Part shown: positions 8,450 through 17,050 of the stretch, in pieces
How positions within the stretch are numbered: the stretch's first letter is position 1
Layout: every line of letters starts with the position of its first letter
DNA from: Rhodoferax sp. OV413
GTDB taxonomy: Bacteria; Pseudomonadota; Gammaproteobacteria; Pseudomonadales; Pseudohongiellaceae
Reading direction: 5' to 3'
Length of the DNA stretch: 64,000 nucleotides
Assembly: GCA_943330915.2 (NCBI GenBank)
Contig: CALQJO020000008.1
Location: 1 to 64,000, forward strand
Notes under the pieces: model-generated
The model's input: only the letters and a program-made list of their open reading frames with translations
Told to the model about the DNA's origin: nothing
The model's database searches: none
Translations under genes and position numbers: made by a program

Positions 8450-8465
8450 GCAAAAACCAAGCCAA
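8450..8465 (-). promoter_or_regulatory. Sigma-54 promoter upstream of fliK
   Basis: On the minus strand the sequence TTGGCTTGGTTTTTGCTT matches the -24/-12 consensus (TGGCAC-N4-TTGCW), with exactly ten bases between the GG (8463-8462) and GC (8451-8450) dinucleotides. Initiation would fall near 8438, leaving a leader of about 60 nt before the fliK ATG. It sits in the only sizeable gap (94 bp between fliJ and fliK) of the operon. Confidence 0.8.
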
Positions 8466-8473
8466 TCCTAAAA

Positions 8474-8896
8474 CTAAAATCCACGGCGCTGGAAATTGAA
8501 CTGCAGCGTTCCGGATTCATCGTCCCGCCGACGCTCAGCCTGGTGCTCCTGCGCCAGCTGTCGCTGCTCGGTCAGCACACGCATTTTGTCAAACTTCCTG
8601 ATTTCACCATGATGCGATGCAATTGTGTGTTTGATTTCGCGTATTTTTACAGAGAGCAACTGCGCCTCAACGCCAAGCTTTTCACGCATGCCAAACAGCT
8701 GCAACTGATACGTTGAGCGTTGCATAGGCGAACCGGCTGCACTGTCTGAATACTCTGAGACCAAACTCTCAATATAGGCCATACGATCACACAGATGCTG
8801 ATACTGCTTCTGGATCGTGTCCAACTGCCTGCTTGCGACACTGGCTCTGTTTTCTTCCTTGCCAATCAACGCTTCCCATACTTTGGTCTTCATCAT
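8474..8896 (-). CDS. fliJ: Flagellar export chaperone FliJ
   Basis: FliJ is the coiled-coil stalk that links the FliI ATPase to the FlhA gate. The 140-residue protein is nearly all charged helix (for example LDTIQKQYQHLCDRMAYIESL and MRVLTEQRQLAQEHQAERRRDDE), with no membrane segment, as expected. The start is one of two adjacent ATGs; the one at 8896 overlaps the fliI stop as TGATG, while the next at 8893 has better spacing (7 nt) from the GGAG upstream. Position right after fliI supports the name. Confidence 0.88.
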   Translation of the reverse strand: MMKTKVWEALIGKEENRASVASRQLDTIQKQYQHLCDRMAYIESLVSEYSDSAAGSPMQRSTYQLQLFGMREKLGVEAQLLSVKIREIKHTIASHHGEIRKFDKMRVLTEQRQLAQEHQAERRRDDESGTLQFNFQRRGF

Positions 8897-10254
8897 CAAT
8901 CTCCAAGAATCTGATTCAACATCAGCCACGATTCTCGTAATGAGAAACTTTCGCCTGATTGCTGCTGCAAAAATGCCACTAACTTCGGATGGTGACGAAT
9001 GGCGTCGTCCAATTCCGGATTAGTACTTTGGGCGTACGCCCCCACCTGAATAAAATCCTCTTTTTCCTGATACACAGCCCAGAGTCTTCGCAAACGCTGT
9101 GCCAACAAGGCGCGTTTGGAATCCAGCAGGCTGTTGGCAAGCCGTGAGATCGAACCATTCAGATCAATCGCCGGATAATGCGCGGCATCGGCCAGTGAAC
9201 GGCTCAGCATGACCTGGCCATCCAGCGATGCACGGCAGATGTCAACAATGGGGTCGTTACGGTCATCGCCTTCGGCAAGCACCGTGTAGAAACTGGTGAT
9301 GGAACCGTGACCATCACGCCCCACGCCCGGCCTCTCAATCAGATTGGGGAAAAGACTGAACACAGAGGGTGGATAACCTTTGGACGTTGGCGGCTCACCC
9401 ATGGCCAGACCAATCTCCCGCTGCGCGTGCGCAACACGGGTCATACTGTCCAGCAGCAACAGCACATGGCGCCCCTGATCGCGAAAATATTCGCTCACCA
9501 GGTGTGCCAGCTTGGCGGCTTTGATACGCGCCACAGGCGATGAGTTCGCGGGCGCGGCAATCACCACGGAGTGCGCGAGCCCCTCCTCTCCCAGGGTATT
9601 CTGCACAAAGTCCTGCACTTCCCGGCCGCGCTCGCCGATCATGCCGATCACCACAACATCGGCAGCCGTGTTGCGGGTCAGCATCCCTAACAAGACACTT
9701 TTCCCAACCCCGGATCCGGCAATCAGGCCAATGCGTTGGCCCCGGCCTATCGTCAGTGCAGTGTTGATGGCTTTGACACCGGTATCCAGAATGGTATTGA
9801 TTTCTCCGCGTTCCATGGGATTGAGCATCACACCATCCAGATTGGCGCGCTGCTGGTAGGCGATCGGGCCTTTTCTATCCAGAGGATTTCCAAACCCATC
9901 CACAACCCTGCCGATCAGCGCATCACCGAGCTGCCCCTGGGACTGATTTGACACCATGCGAACCCTGTCGCCGGGGCTGAGCCCTTCAATACCGGCGTAG
10001 GACATGAGGATTAACTTTTTATCAAAAAAGCCAATGACTTCCGCATCCACGGACTTCTGAAGCGCGGGGGAGTCAATGGCACACTGCGCCCCGATGGGCG
10101 CATACAAACCTTCCACTTCGATGGTTGTTCCCGTCACTTTTGACAGGCGACCCGACGCCTGTATCGGCGGCAGCGCGCTCTGCTGCAGACAACGCGACAC
10201 GCTGGCGAGTGCAGGTATGCGGCTGTCTTGCAGCGCTGTGGCATGTGTGCTCAT
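8896..10254 (-). CDS. fliI: Flagellum-specific ATP synthase FliI
   Basis: FliI is the hexameric ATPase of the export apparatus. It has the F1-beta-like fold with a Walker A GSGVGKS at 180-186, the Walker B region LLLLDSMTR and the family-specific stretch AMGEPPTSKGYPPSVFS. Length (452) is typical. It shares 1-base TGATG overlaps with both fliH upstream and fliJ downstream, so the three are translationally coupled. Confidence 0.97.
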   Translation of the reverse strand: MSTHATALQDSRIPALASVSRCLQQSALPPIQASGRLSKVTGTTIEVEGLYAPIGAQCAIDSPALQKSVDAEVIGFFDKKLILMSYAGIEGLSPGDRVRMVSNQSQGQLGDALIGRVVDGFGNPLDRKGPIAYQQRANLDGVMLNPMERGEINTILDTGVKAINTALTIGRGQRIGLIAGSGVGKSVLLGMLTRNTAADVVVIGMIGERGREVQDFVQNTLGEEGLAHSVVIAAPANSSPVARIKAAKLAHLVSEYFRDQGRHVLLLLDSMTRVAHAQREIGLAMGEPPTSKGYPPSVFSLFPNLIERPGVGRDGHGSITSFYTVLAEGDDRNDPIVDICRASLDGQVMLSRSLADAAHYPAIDLNGSISRLANSLLDSKRALLAQRLRRLWAVYQEKEDFIQVGAYAQSTNPELDDAIRHHPKLVAFLQQQSGESFSLRESWLMLNQILGD

Positions 10255-11114
10255 CAGTCAACGTCCTGCAGCACGATGCCGTCCAAAGCAACAAGCTGAC
10301 CCGGGCTGTCAGCCAGTAATGTCAACCGCATCTGCGCGGCAATCTGTTCCAGTTTTGTTCCGATCAACTCCGATATCCGGGTTGCGCCCATCTCGACCTC
10401 AACATCACCGGGCTGCAAGCGGTCGTCCGGCGTAAACGTCACAGACTCATGCCCTGGCAGCAATCTGGCGTGATGGATCTCAAAGTCAACGCGGCTCAGC
10501 CGAACCGTTATCTGATCGCTTCCATGTCGCCTGATCTCGTCCAGGCATCTATCCACCAAGGCATCATGCCACTGTGGATTAATCGCTATTTCTGCACGCA
10601 CAACCTGGGTTGCGATAAAGAGCGACAAATCGCTCACCGCCTCTTTCCAGGCTGAAAAATCCACTCGTTCGGCGGACATGCTGTCGATCAGCGCGCCAAA
10701 ACGCTGCTCATGATCCTCTACGTTCTGCGCAAACTCTGCATGCGCCTGACGTTTGCCTTGCTCAAACGCGGCAGTTCTGATCTGTTCAAGATCAACGGCC
10801 GTCATCAGCACACCCTCTGCTGCTGATGCACCAGAATTTTTCTGCTCAGCACTGCCCGCTCGCCCATCCGCGCTGTTTGCCGCATCCATCAGCGAACCCG
10901 TTTCACGCTCATCCGCAAACGGCCTGGCCTGGGATGACAAGGTCTGTGTTGAATACTGATTAAGATCGCGTGGCGTCCACGGCGAAAAGCCGGACTTGCT
11001 GACCGGGGTCTCAGCCGGCTGTCTCGCCACAAAACTACGCGACGCCTTACTGGCGGAGAGCAGTTGATTGAGCTTCCAGTCGATGTTGGCTTTGGGATGG
11101 TCAGACAAAGTCAT
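10254..11114 (-). CDS. fliH: Flagellar assembly protein FliH
   Basis: FliH binds FliI and tethers it to the C-ring. The C-terminal half carries the FliH pattern: a helical AFEQGKRQAHAEFAQNVEDHEQR segment, then EAVSDLSLFIATQVVRAEI and the E-peripheral-stalk-like region to the end. The ATG at 11114 overlaps the end of fliG by 14 bases; a GAGGAG abuts it directly, so the in-frame TTG two codons later could be the real initiator. Upstream in-frame codons only read fliG out of frame. The N-terminal 100 residues are variable and Ser/Ala-rich. Confidence 0.92.
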   Translation of the reverse strand: MTLSDHPKANIDWKLNQLLSASKASRSFVARQPAETPVSKSGFSPWTPRDLNQYSTQTLSSQARPFADERETGSLMDAANSADGRAGSAEQKNSGASAAEGVLMTAVDLEQIRTAAFEQGKRQAHAEFAQNVEDHEQRFGALIDSMSAERVDFSAWKEAVSDLSLFIATQVVRAEIAINPQWHDALVDRCLDEIRRHGSDQITVRLSRVDFEIHHARLLPGHESVTFTPDDRLQPGDVEVEMGATRISELIGTKLEQIAAQMRLTLLADSPGQLVALDGIVLQDVD

Positions 11115-12171
11115 CTCCTCTGCCGGCCAGTACGATCTCGCCCTTATCCGACAGTTTGCGAGCGATACGCATGATCTGCTTCTGCGCTGACTCGACATCC
11201 GTAATACGCAGCGGGCCTTTGGCTTCCATCTCATCCAGGAACATCGCACGGGCACGCTGCGACATGTTGGCCATGAACTTGTCTTTGACCATTTCGTCAG
11301 CGCCCTTGAAGGCAATCATCAACTGCTCTTGGTCAATGTTTCTCATCAGTGTCTGTATGCTGCGGTTATCCAGGCCACTGAGATTATCAAAGGTGAACAT
11401 GTTGTCCTGAATGCGCAGAGCCAACTCTTCATCGATTTTGGACACACCTTCCATGATCTTGCCCTCCAGCTCAACCTTGGTGAAGTTCATAATCTTGGCA
11501 GCCGTTTTTACACCGCCAAAATTGGATGACTTGGCGCTTGAGCTGCTGGAGAACTGTTGCTTCATGATCTGTTCAAGCTCATCCATCGCGCTGGGCTGCA
11601 CGGTGTCCAGAAGCGCGACACGTTGGATCACTTCCGGGCGCTGCTCAGGCTTGAGGAAATTCAGAACGTCGGCCGCCACATCGTATTCGAGCACCGAAAT
11701 AATGATTGCGATGACCTGGGCATGTTCACCCTGAATCATCTCCGCGATTGAACGGGCATCCATCCAACGCAAAATCTCCAGACCCTTACTGGATGAGCCC
11801 GGCATAATTCTGCCAAGGATGGTGGCTGCTTTGTCAGCCCCCAGCGCGCGTTTAAACACGTTCTCAACGTAATCGGCTGTCCCTAACCCGAGACTTGTTT
11901 GTTTCTTGATTGTCGATACAAAGTCATCAAGCACAACGTTGACGCATTCCTGCGAGAGATCGGCAACAGACACCATACACGCACCCAGCGCCTGCACTTC
12001 TCGCGGAGACAAGTATCGGATGATGTCGGCGGCCTGCTGCTCGCCCAACAAGAGCATGATCACCGCGGCCCTGTCTGTGGTGGTCATTAACTCCAGCTCT
12101 TCGCGCAGTGACTCCGACATAACAACTGGTGCAACTTCAGTGGAGCCGTCTTTTTTTTCAGCTTCTGCCAT
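11101..12171 (-). CDS. fliG: Flagellar motor switch protein FliG
   Basis: FliG is the C-ring protein that contacts the stator and generates torque. The N-terminal domain binding FliF (TTTDRAAVIMLLLGEQQAADIIRYLSPREVQ), the middle armadillo segment with the EHAQVIAIIIS motif (usual EHPQ is EHAQ here) and the C-terminal torque helix (GADEMVKDKFMANMSQRARAMFLDEME) are all present. The ATG at 12171 is preferred over the GTG at 12180 because an AGGTGAG-type ribosome site stands 8 nt before it. A Ser-rich insert (QQFSSSSSAKSS) lies in the linker between middle and C-terminal domains. Confidence 0.96.
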   Translation of the reverse strand: MAEAEKKDGSTEVAPVVMSESLREELELMTTTDRAAVIMLLLGEQQAADIIRYLSPREVQALGACMVSVADLSQECVNVVLDDFVSTIKKQTSLGLGTADYVENVFKRALGADKAATILGRIMPGSSSKGLEILRWMDARSIAEMIQGEHAQVIAIIISVLEYDVAADVLNFLKPEQRPEVIQRVALLDTVQPSAMDELEQIMKQQFSSSSSAKSSNFGGVKTAAKIMNFTKVELEGKIMEGVSKIDEELALRIQDNMFTFDNLSGLDNRSIQTLMRNIDQEQLMIAFKGADEMVKDKFMANMSQRARAMFLDEMEAKGPLRITDVESAQKQIMRIARKLSDKGEIVLAGRGDDFV

Positions 12172-12187
12172 TTTGCTCACCTGCGGT

Positions 12188-14008
12188 TCAAACTGGTTTG
12201 ATAAGTTTTTTCAGTACATTGGCGACCCGAGCAGAATCCTCGGCCACCAGCAATCTGATGAGTGCGACTTTGTCGTCGTAGGTATTGGCGGTATCCAGCA
12301 TGTCCGCAGATATCGACGACTTCTTGGGTCTGAGCTTGGCCTTGATTTCATCAATGCCAGCAGCATCACCGGAGGAGAGCATGGCCAGATCCGATGCACT
12401 CAGATCACCCTCGTTCAGCGTCTCGTCCAGGCCAGAACCGGCCAACACGGTTTTCTCCGGCATGTACAGTTTCACAACCGGACGTACCACAATCAACATA
12501 AACAGCGCCGTTAACAAGGCAATGATCCCGTACTTTATCAGCGCAATCACGGATGGTTGCTCGTACCAGGGAGCGCCCTCTGAGACGGCGCTTTCCGGAT
12601 AGAAACGTGACGCAACAATAGTGATCACATCACCGCGCTCAGCATCAAACCCAATGGCGGCGCGGACCAGGCCCGTCAGTTTGTCGATCTCTTGCTGCAG
12701 CACGGCCTCTGTGGCGGCCGCATCTTCTGGCGCAGTCGCGTCCATTCCAGCGGACTGCTGCAGAACGGCTTCGTCGATGGCAATGGCCACCGAAATTTTG
12801 TTCAGCACACCAACCTGATTGCGCACGGTGCGAATGGTGCGATCCAGTTCATAATTTCGCGTGGTCTGGCTACTGCGCACCTGTTCAGCATTCGCGCCCG
12901 CAGCTCCTGCCACTGGCGCCTGGTCTGCAGCCTGCAATATGGCGTTCTCGGGGGCGACGTTGGTGGTCCCTCCCGGAATGCCTTCCGCCACCATATTGCT
13001 GGCCATGTCCATCTGCGTAGATTCCGATCGGGGCAATGGACCTGTACCGTTGCGATCGAACTCCTCAAACGTAGACTCTGCCCGGGTAAAATCCATAGAG
13101 ATGTCTACCTTTGTGGTGATTGACCCTTCTCCTAACAATGGCGCGAGCAACGCATCGATGCGGTCTTTGTAAATCTCTTCAACCGATTGCTGGTAGGACA
13201 GCTCTTCGTTGGCCTGCATCAGTGACCCGCTGTTGCTGGTGAGCAGATTGCCACGATCGTCGACAACTGATACATCGGTGGTGGCTAGGAACGGCACACT
13301 GGAGGCCACCAGGTTTATGATCGCCTCAACCTGCGGCTGGCTCACTGATCGGCCCGCAAACGGCGTCACAATCACCGAGGCTTTTGTGGTTGCCCGATTG
13401 CGAATAAAGTTACTTTGACGCGGGGATGCAATATGAACCCGTGCAGACTGCACCGTTGAAATTCGTGTGACACTTTTGGCCAGCTCATTTTCAATGGCCG
13501 CCGTGTACCTGGCCTCTTCCATAAACTGGCTGGTGGTCATGGAGGTTTGTTCGTTGAAAAAATCCAGGGTTCCCGTGTTGACATCTCGTGGCAGTCCTGC
13601 GGCGGCAAGCGCCATCCGGCCGTCGTAGTATCGCTCGACCGGGACGGTCAGCGAACCGTTAGCGCTGTCGACTCGCACATCAATGGCACTGGCTTGCAAA
13701 ATTGCCATCGCCTCGGAACGATCGACCTCACTCATCTCCGGGTAAAGCGCGCGGTACTCGCCACCGTTCAGCCACAGCGCAGCGATCAGAAACACTGCAA
13801 AGAGAAAAACCACGGCAATCGCAGGCAGTGATTTTTTCACCAAGGGCTGGCTGACAATCTCCATGATCGTGGGATATGGCTTGTTCTCAGACACGGTCGC
13901 CGGCAGATTTTGTGAGCCGGCCATCGCGGGCAATCGCATGCCTGCGGCATTGCCCATGCTGCTGTTCGCCGGGGCGATTGTTGTCGATGCATTTTGTAGA
14001 GTTGCCAT
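12188..14008 (-). CDS. fliF: Flagellar MS-ring protein FliF
   Basis: FliF forms the MS ring in the inner membrane, the base on which the flagellum is built. The 606-residue protein has two membrane spans, near residues 60-82 and about 480-503, enclosing the periplasmic ring-building domains (conserved LPRDVNTGTLDFFNEQTSMTTSQFMEEARYTAAIENELA region and RVHIASPR). A cytoplasmic tail for FliG binding follows. The ATG at 14008 begins with about 45 variable residues. It follows fliE by 19 nt. Confidence 0.96.
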   Translation of the reverse strand: MATLQNASTTIAPANSSMGNAAGMRLPAMAGSQNLPATVSENKPYPTIMEIVSQPLVKKSLPAIAVVFLFAVFLIAALWLNGGEYRALYPEMSEVDRSEAMAILQASAIDVRVDSANGSLTVPVERYYDGRMALAAAGLPRDVNTGTLDFFNEQTSMTTSQFMEEARYTAAIENELAKSVTRISTVQSARVHIASPRQSNFIRNRATTKASVIVTPFAGRSVSQPQVEAIINLVASSVPFLATTDVSVVDDRGNLLTSNSGSLMQANEELSYQQSVEEIYKDRIDALLAPLLGEGSITTKVDISMDFTRAESTFEEFDRNGTGPLPRSESTQMDMASNMVAEGIPGGTTNVAPENAILQAADQAPVAGAAGANAEQVRSSQTTRNYELDRTIRTVRNQVGVLNKISVAIAIDEAVLQQSAGMDATAPEDAAATEAVLQQEIDKLTGLVRAAIGFDAERGDVITIVASRFYPESAVSEGAPWYEQPSVIALIKYGIIALLTALFMLIVVRPVVKLYMPEKTVLAGSGLDETLNEGDLSASDLAMLSSGDAAGIDEIKAKLRPKKSSISADMLDTANTYDDKVALIRLLVAEDSARVANVLKKLIKPV

Positions 14009-14027
14009 GAAGTTGATTCAACCTCCC

Positions 14028-14384
14028 TTAAACAGGCATGTTCATAATGTCTTCGTAGGCCTTCAAGATCTTGTTACGGACCTGAAGCGTGGCTTCAAAT
14101 GCAAGGGATGACTTCTGCATCGATAACACAACATCAGTCAAAGGCACGTCTTCGCCGGATTCAAATCGGGTGACCATGGCGCGTGAGGCCGCCTGCGAGT
14201 CATTAACCTGATTCAACGCTCTTCCCATCGCTTCTGTCACAGTCGTCGCGAAATTGGTGCGATCGAGCATTTCCGGATTGATGCCAGCAACGGCATCGCG
14301 CGACTGCGTGACTTGCATGCTGCTCTGATACTTCTGAATCTGTGACAGAAGGTACTGAGCATTTACATCGGTTGTTATCGCCAT
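14028..14384 (-). CDS. fliE: Flagellar hook-basal body protein FliE
   Basis: FliE joins the MS ring to the rod. It is 118 residues with the conserved C-terminal helix reading PLTDVVLSMQKSSLAFEATLQVRNKILKAYEDIMNMPV, which is the FliE hallmark. It begins 9 nt after the fleR-like stop and so is the second gene of that transcript. Confidence 0.95.
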   Translation of the reverse strand: MAITTDVNAQYLLSQIQKYQSSMQVTQSRDAVAGINPEMLDRTNFATTVTEAMGRALNQVNDSQAASRAMVTRFESGEDVPLTDVVLSMQKSSLAFEATLQVRNKILKAYEDIMNMPV

Positions 14385-14393
14385 GGTTTACTC

Positions 14394-15425
14394 CTAGCGC
14401 GCGTAAGCGTCAGGCACACGGTGCCCTTCAGATCGATAGGCTTGTAATTTGTGCCGCAAGGTTCGCTGGCTGATTCCGAGCCGTTTCGCTGCATCAGCCC
14501 GCGTTGCTGATCCGTTTAATGCTGAGAGAATGCTGCTCAGTTCTGTGCGATGCACGGAGCCGTTCAGGGTGACTGCCGAATCAAAGGATGCCGCCCGCGA
14601 CGGGAATTCCGTGGGTCCCGATTGTGCGTATTCAATGACCTCGGGTGTGGATACAGGTTCGTCATCAAACTGAATATCCTCAGGACCAATATCAGCGCTC
14701 TGACGAAGAATCAACGCACGGGCGATGACGTTTTCAAGTTCGCGGATGTTGCCGGGCCAGGAGTGGCCGAGCAACTTGTTCATCGCCTCTGGTGATATCT
14801 CAGGTGCCACGTCATCCATGCCGTACTTCTGTATCATCAGATAGGCAAGTGGCTTGATATCCAGCGGCCTGCGCGACAAAGGGGGCATGTTGAACTTGAA
14901 CGCGCTCAACCGGTAATACAGGTCTTCCCTGAAGCGATTCTTTTTGGCTTCTTCCAACAAGTTGACGTTGGTCGCAGCCACAATGCGCACATTGACACTG
15001 ATCTCACGATTACTGCCGAGGCGAGTAATTTTTTTCTCCTGCAGCGCGCGAAGTATTTTTGGCTGCAGATCTATCGGCATCTCACCAATTTCATCGAGAA
15101 ACAATGTGCCGTTGTGGGCTTGCTCAAAGTAACCGGCAGAGCCTGCATTCGCGCCGGTAAATGAGCCCTTTTCATGCCCGAAGAACAAGCTCTCAGCCAG
15201 GGTGGCCGGAATGGCCGCACAATTGACCGCCACAAAAGGACCTGACGATTGCGGCGACGCTTCATGCACCACCTTGGCGAGAATCTCTTTGCCAGACCCT
15301 GTCGGACCGGAAATCAATACCGGGATGGTCGAGACGGCAACGCGGCATGCCAGCGAGAATATTTGCGCGCTTTGTGGATCTACAAACAGGAAAGGCTGTT
15401 TGTTAGTGGTGTCTGTGTGAAGCAT
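14394..15425 (-). CDS. Sigma-54 flagellar activator, FleR/FlrC-like, without receiver domain
   Basis: An AAA+ enhancer-binding protein that should open sigma-54 promoters of the class III flagellar genes. It has Walker A GPTGSGKE (40-47), the sigma-54 contact loop GSFTGA (87-92), Walker B LFLDEI (108-113) and a C-terminal Fis-type helix-turn-helix (ATRADAAKRLGISQRTLRHKL). FleR and FlrC normally carry an N-terminal response-regulator domain phosphorylated by FleS/FlrB; here only about 20 residues precede the AAA+ core. The start is set at ATG 15425: an AGGA lies just before it, and the sigma-54 promoter would start transcription at about 15459, which excludes the GTG at 15461. It is first in the transcript, followed by fliE. 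Confidence 0.88.
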   Translation of the reverse strand: MLHTDTTNKQPFLFVDPQSAQIFSLACRVAVSTIPVLISGPTGSGKEILAKVVHEASPQSSGPFVAVNCAAIPATLAESLFFGHEKGSFTGANAGSAGYFEQAHNGTLFLDEIGEMPIDLQPKILRALQEKKITRLGSNREISVNVRIVAATNVNLLEEAKKNRFREDLYYRLSAFKFNMPPLSRRPLDIKPLAYLMIQKYGMDDVAPEISPEAMNKLLGHSWPGNIRELENVIARALILRQSADIGPEDIQFDDEPVSTPEVIEYAQSGPTEFPSRAASFDSAVTLNGSVHRTELSSILSALNGSATRADAAKRLGISQRTLRHKLQAYRSEGHRVPDAYAR

Positions 15426-15470
15426 TTTTCCTGGCTCTCTTGTAAACGATGTGACGCTCACAACAGAAAA

Positions 15471-15486
15471 GCAATTATCAGGCCAA
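15471..15486 (-). promoter_or_regulatory. Sigma-54 promoter upstream of the fleR-like gene
   Basis: Reading the minus strand, TTGGCCTGATAATTGCTT matches the -24/-12 consensus with exactly ten bases between GG (15484-15483) and GC (15472-15471). Initiation is expected near 15459, about 34 nt before the chosen ATG. It lies in the 184-bp gap after the fleQ-like gene, suggesting that FleQ turns on fleR and the following fliEFGHIJ genes from here. Confidence 0.82.
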
Positions 15487-15609
15487 CTTCATATCTATAT
15501 GTATTTATTGATTTTTTATCTTGAATGTAATTTTTTTGACAGACAATTCAGCCCATGTCAAAAAATGCACAAGTGCACGCGCAGGGGGGAAGGCAGGGAG
15601 AAAACCTCG

Positions 15610-16743
15610 TCAGATGAAGGCGGTCGCGATGTTGTAACGGGCAATTTTTTGTATCAGTGTGGTGCGCTGCATATGCAGCAACTGCGCCGCATGACTGACA
15701 CTGCCATTTGACTGAGAAAGCGCGGCCTTGATTAAACGAATCTCAATATCCGCCATGAATTCCTTGGCCTTGATGCCACCGGACGGAAAGTGCCCTATCG
15801 AGTTGGAAAGCCGCAGAACGTTTTCGATATCGAGGGGGTGTATATCATTATCGTCCTCTGCTTCAACAACAATGTCTGAGAGATCCGGCACCTTCATAGT
15901 GTCAGGGATTTCTGCAAACCACTCAGGATGGGCGCTAGAGATGCTACTCGCATGTTTGTCGCTGAGCAGTTCCGCGATCCCCTCCGGCAACAGGAGTGGC
16001 GGCAAGGTGGGGATGTCAATTTTTTCTCCAGCAAACAATATGCTGAAGCGCATCATCAGATTGGAAATTTCTCTGACGTTGCCTGGCCAGTCATATGCCA
16101 TCAGCAAGCTCGCTGATCGCTCGGTAAAGCTGATGGTTCTGTTGAATTTTGCATGGATGCGCGCAAAAAACTGACACATCGGCAATATGTCAGATTTTCG
16201 TTGTTTCACAGACGGGACCATGACCGGCAGAACGTTCAAGCGAAAGTACAGATCCTGACGAAACAGCCCTTCCTTAACCATGGCCGGCAGATCGCGGTGG
16301 GTAGCAGCAATAATTCTGACATCGATCGGCTTAGGCTCACCACCGCCGATAGGTTCAATAACCCGCTGCTCCAGCACTCTCAATAATTTCGATTGCAGTT
16401 CGAGCGGCATATCACCGATTTCATCCAGAAACAGCGTCCCGCGATTGGCGAGCGCGAACCTGCCAACTCTGTCTGACGTCGCGCCCGTAAACGAACCCTT
16501 TGCAAAACCAAACAGCTCACTTTCAAGCAAGGCGCCGGGTATCGCAGCACAATTGATGGGAACCAATGGCCCATCGCATCGCGACGACTTCGCGTGCAAT
16601 TCGCGGCTGATCAATTCTTTTCCAACACCGGTTTCCCCAAGGACCAGTACAGATGCTTCGGACTTGGCACAGGTGTCTATCAGCTTTCGCAGCTGAACCA
16701 TGGCATCACTGTCACCCAGGAAAATTGAATCACCTGCTCGCAT
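15610..16743 (-). CDS. Sigma-54 flagellar master activator, FleQ/FlrA-like, without N-terminal domain
   Basis: A second AAA+ enhancer-binding protein, 377 residues. Walker A GETGVGKE is at 36-43, GSFTGA at 83-88, Walker B LFLDEI at 104-109, and the last 40 residues (NGSVSHAAQLLHMQRTTLIQKI) are a close match to the FleQ/FlrA DNA-binding helix-turn-helix. FleQ of Pseudomonas is about 490 residues with an N-terminal FleQ (receiver-like) domain that binds FleN and c-di-GMP; that domain is absent here. An acidic linker of about 100 residues separates core and HTH. Its position upstream of fleR and fliE is the usual one, but no fleS lies between. Confidence 0.86.
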   Translation of the reverse strand: MRAGDSIFLGDSDAMVQLRKLIDTCAKSEASVLVLGETGVGKELISRELHAKSSRCDGPLVPINCAAIPGALLESELFGFAKGSFTGATSDRVGRFALANRGTLFLDEIGDMPLELQSKLLRVLEQRVIEPIGGGEPKPIDVRIIAATHRDLPAMVKEGLFRQDLYFRLNVLPVMVPSVKQRKSDILPMCQFFARIHAKFNRTISFTERSASLLMAYDWPGNVREISNLMMRFSILFAGEKIDIPTLPPLLLPEGIAELLSDKHASSISSAHPEWFAEIPDTMKVPDLSDIVVEAEDDNDIHPLDIENVLRLSNSIGHFPSGGIKAKEFMADIEIRLIKAALSQSNGSVSHAAQLLHMQRTTLIQKIARYNIATAFI

Positions 16744-17050
16744 GTTAATCTCTTAAAGGCCCTTCGATAGATTGTCCTGCTGCACACATCACAGCAAAAA
16801 ATTCAGAGGCTGACGTTACCGCTGATCACCGCTGTCGGGTATTATCAGGCGCTGCAATGTAATGCAATATGACCCCTATGGCTATGTATAACATTTTTGT
16901 ATAACGAATTTGGCCTGCAAAATGTCAGCGGAATATCGCTATTTATATCTTGTAACCTGTTACGTCCGCGGTGCAACGCCATGATTAATGCGTTACAATT
17001 TTTTACAATTACATGACTGATTTTTCTGGCTGCTCTACCGAGGCACGTTC
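16744..17050. promoter_or_regulatory. AT-rich divergent intergenic region between fleQ-like gene and asmA
   Basis: This 307-bp gap has no supportable ORF and should hold the promoters of both divergent genes. Two copies of TGTATAAC stand 13 bp apart in direct orientation (16885-16892 and 16898-16905). A small perfect palindrome arm pair GTAAC-CT-GTTAC is at 16952-16963, next to an AT-rich TATAAAT on the minus strand that could be a -10 for the fleQ-like gene. No clear sigma-54 site was found. The asmA start has a GAGG ribosome site 7 nt upstream. Functions of the repeats are guesses. Confidence 0.4.
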
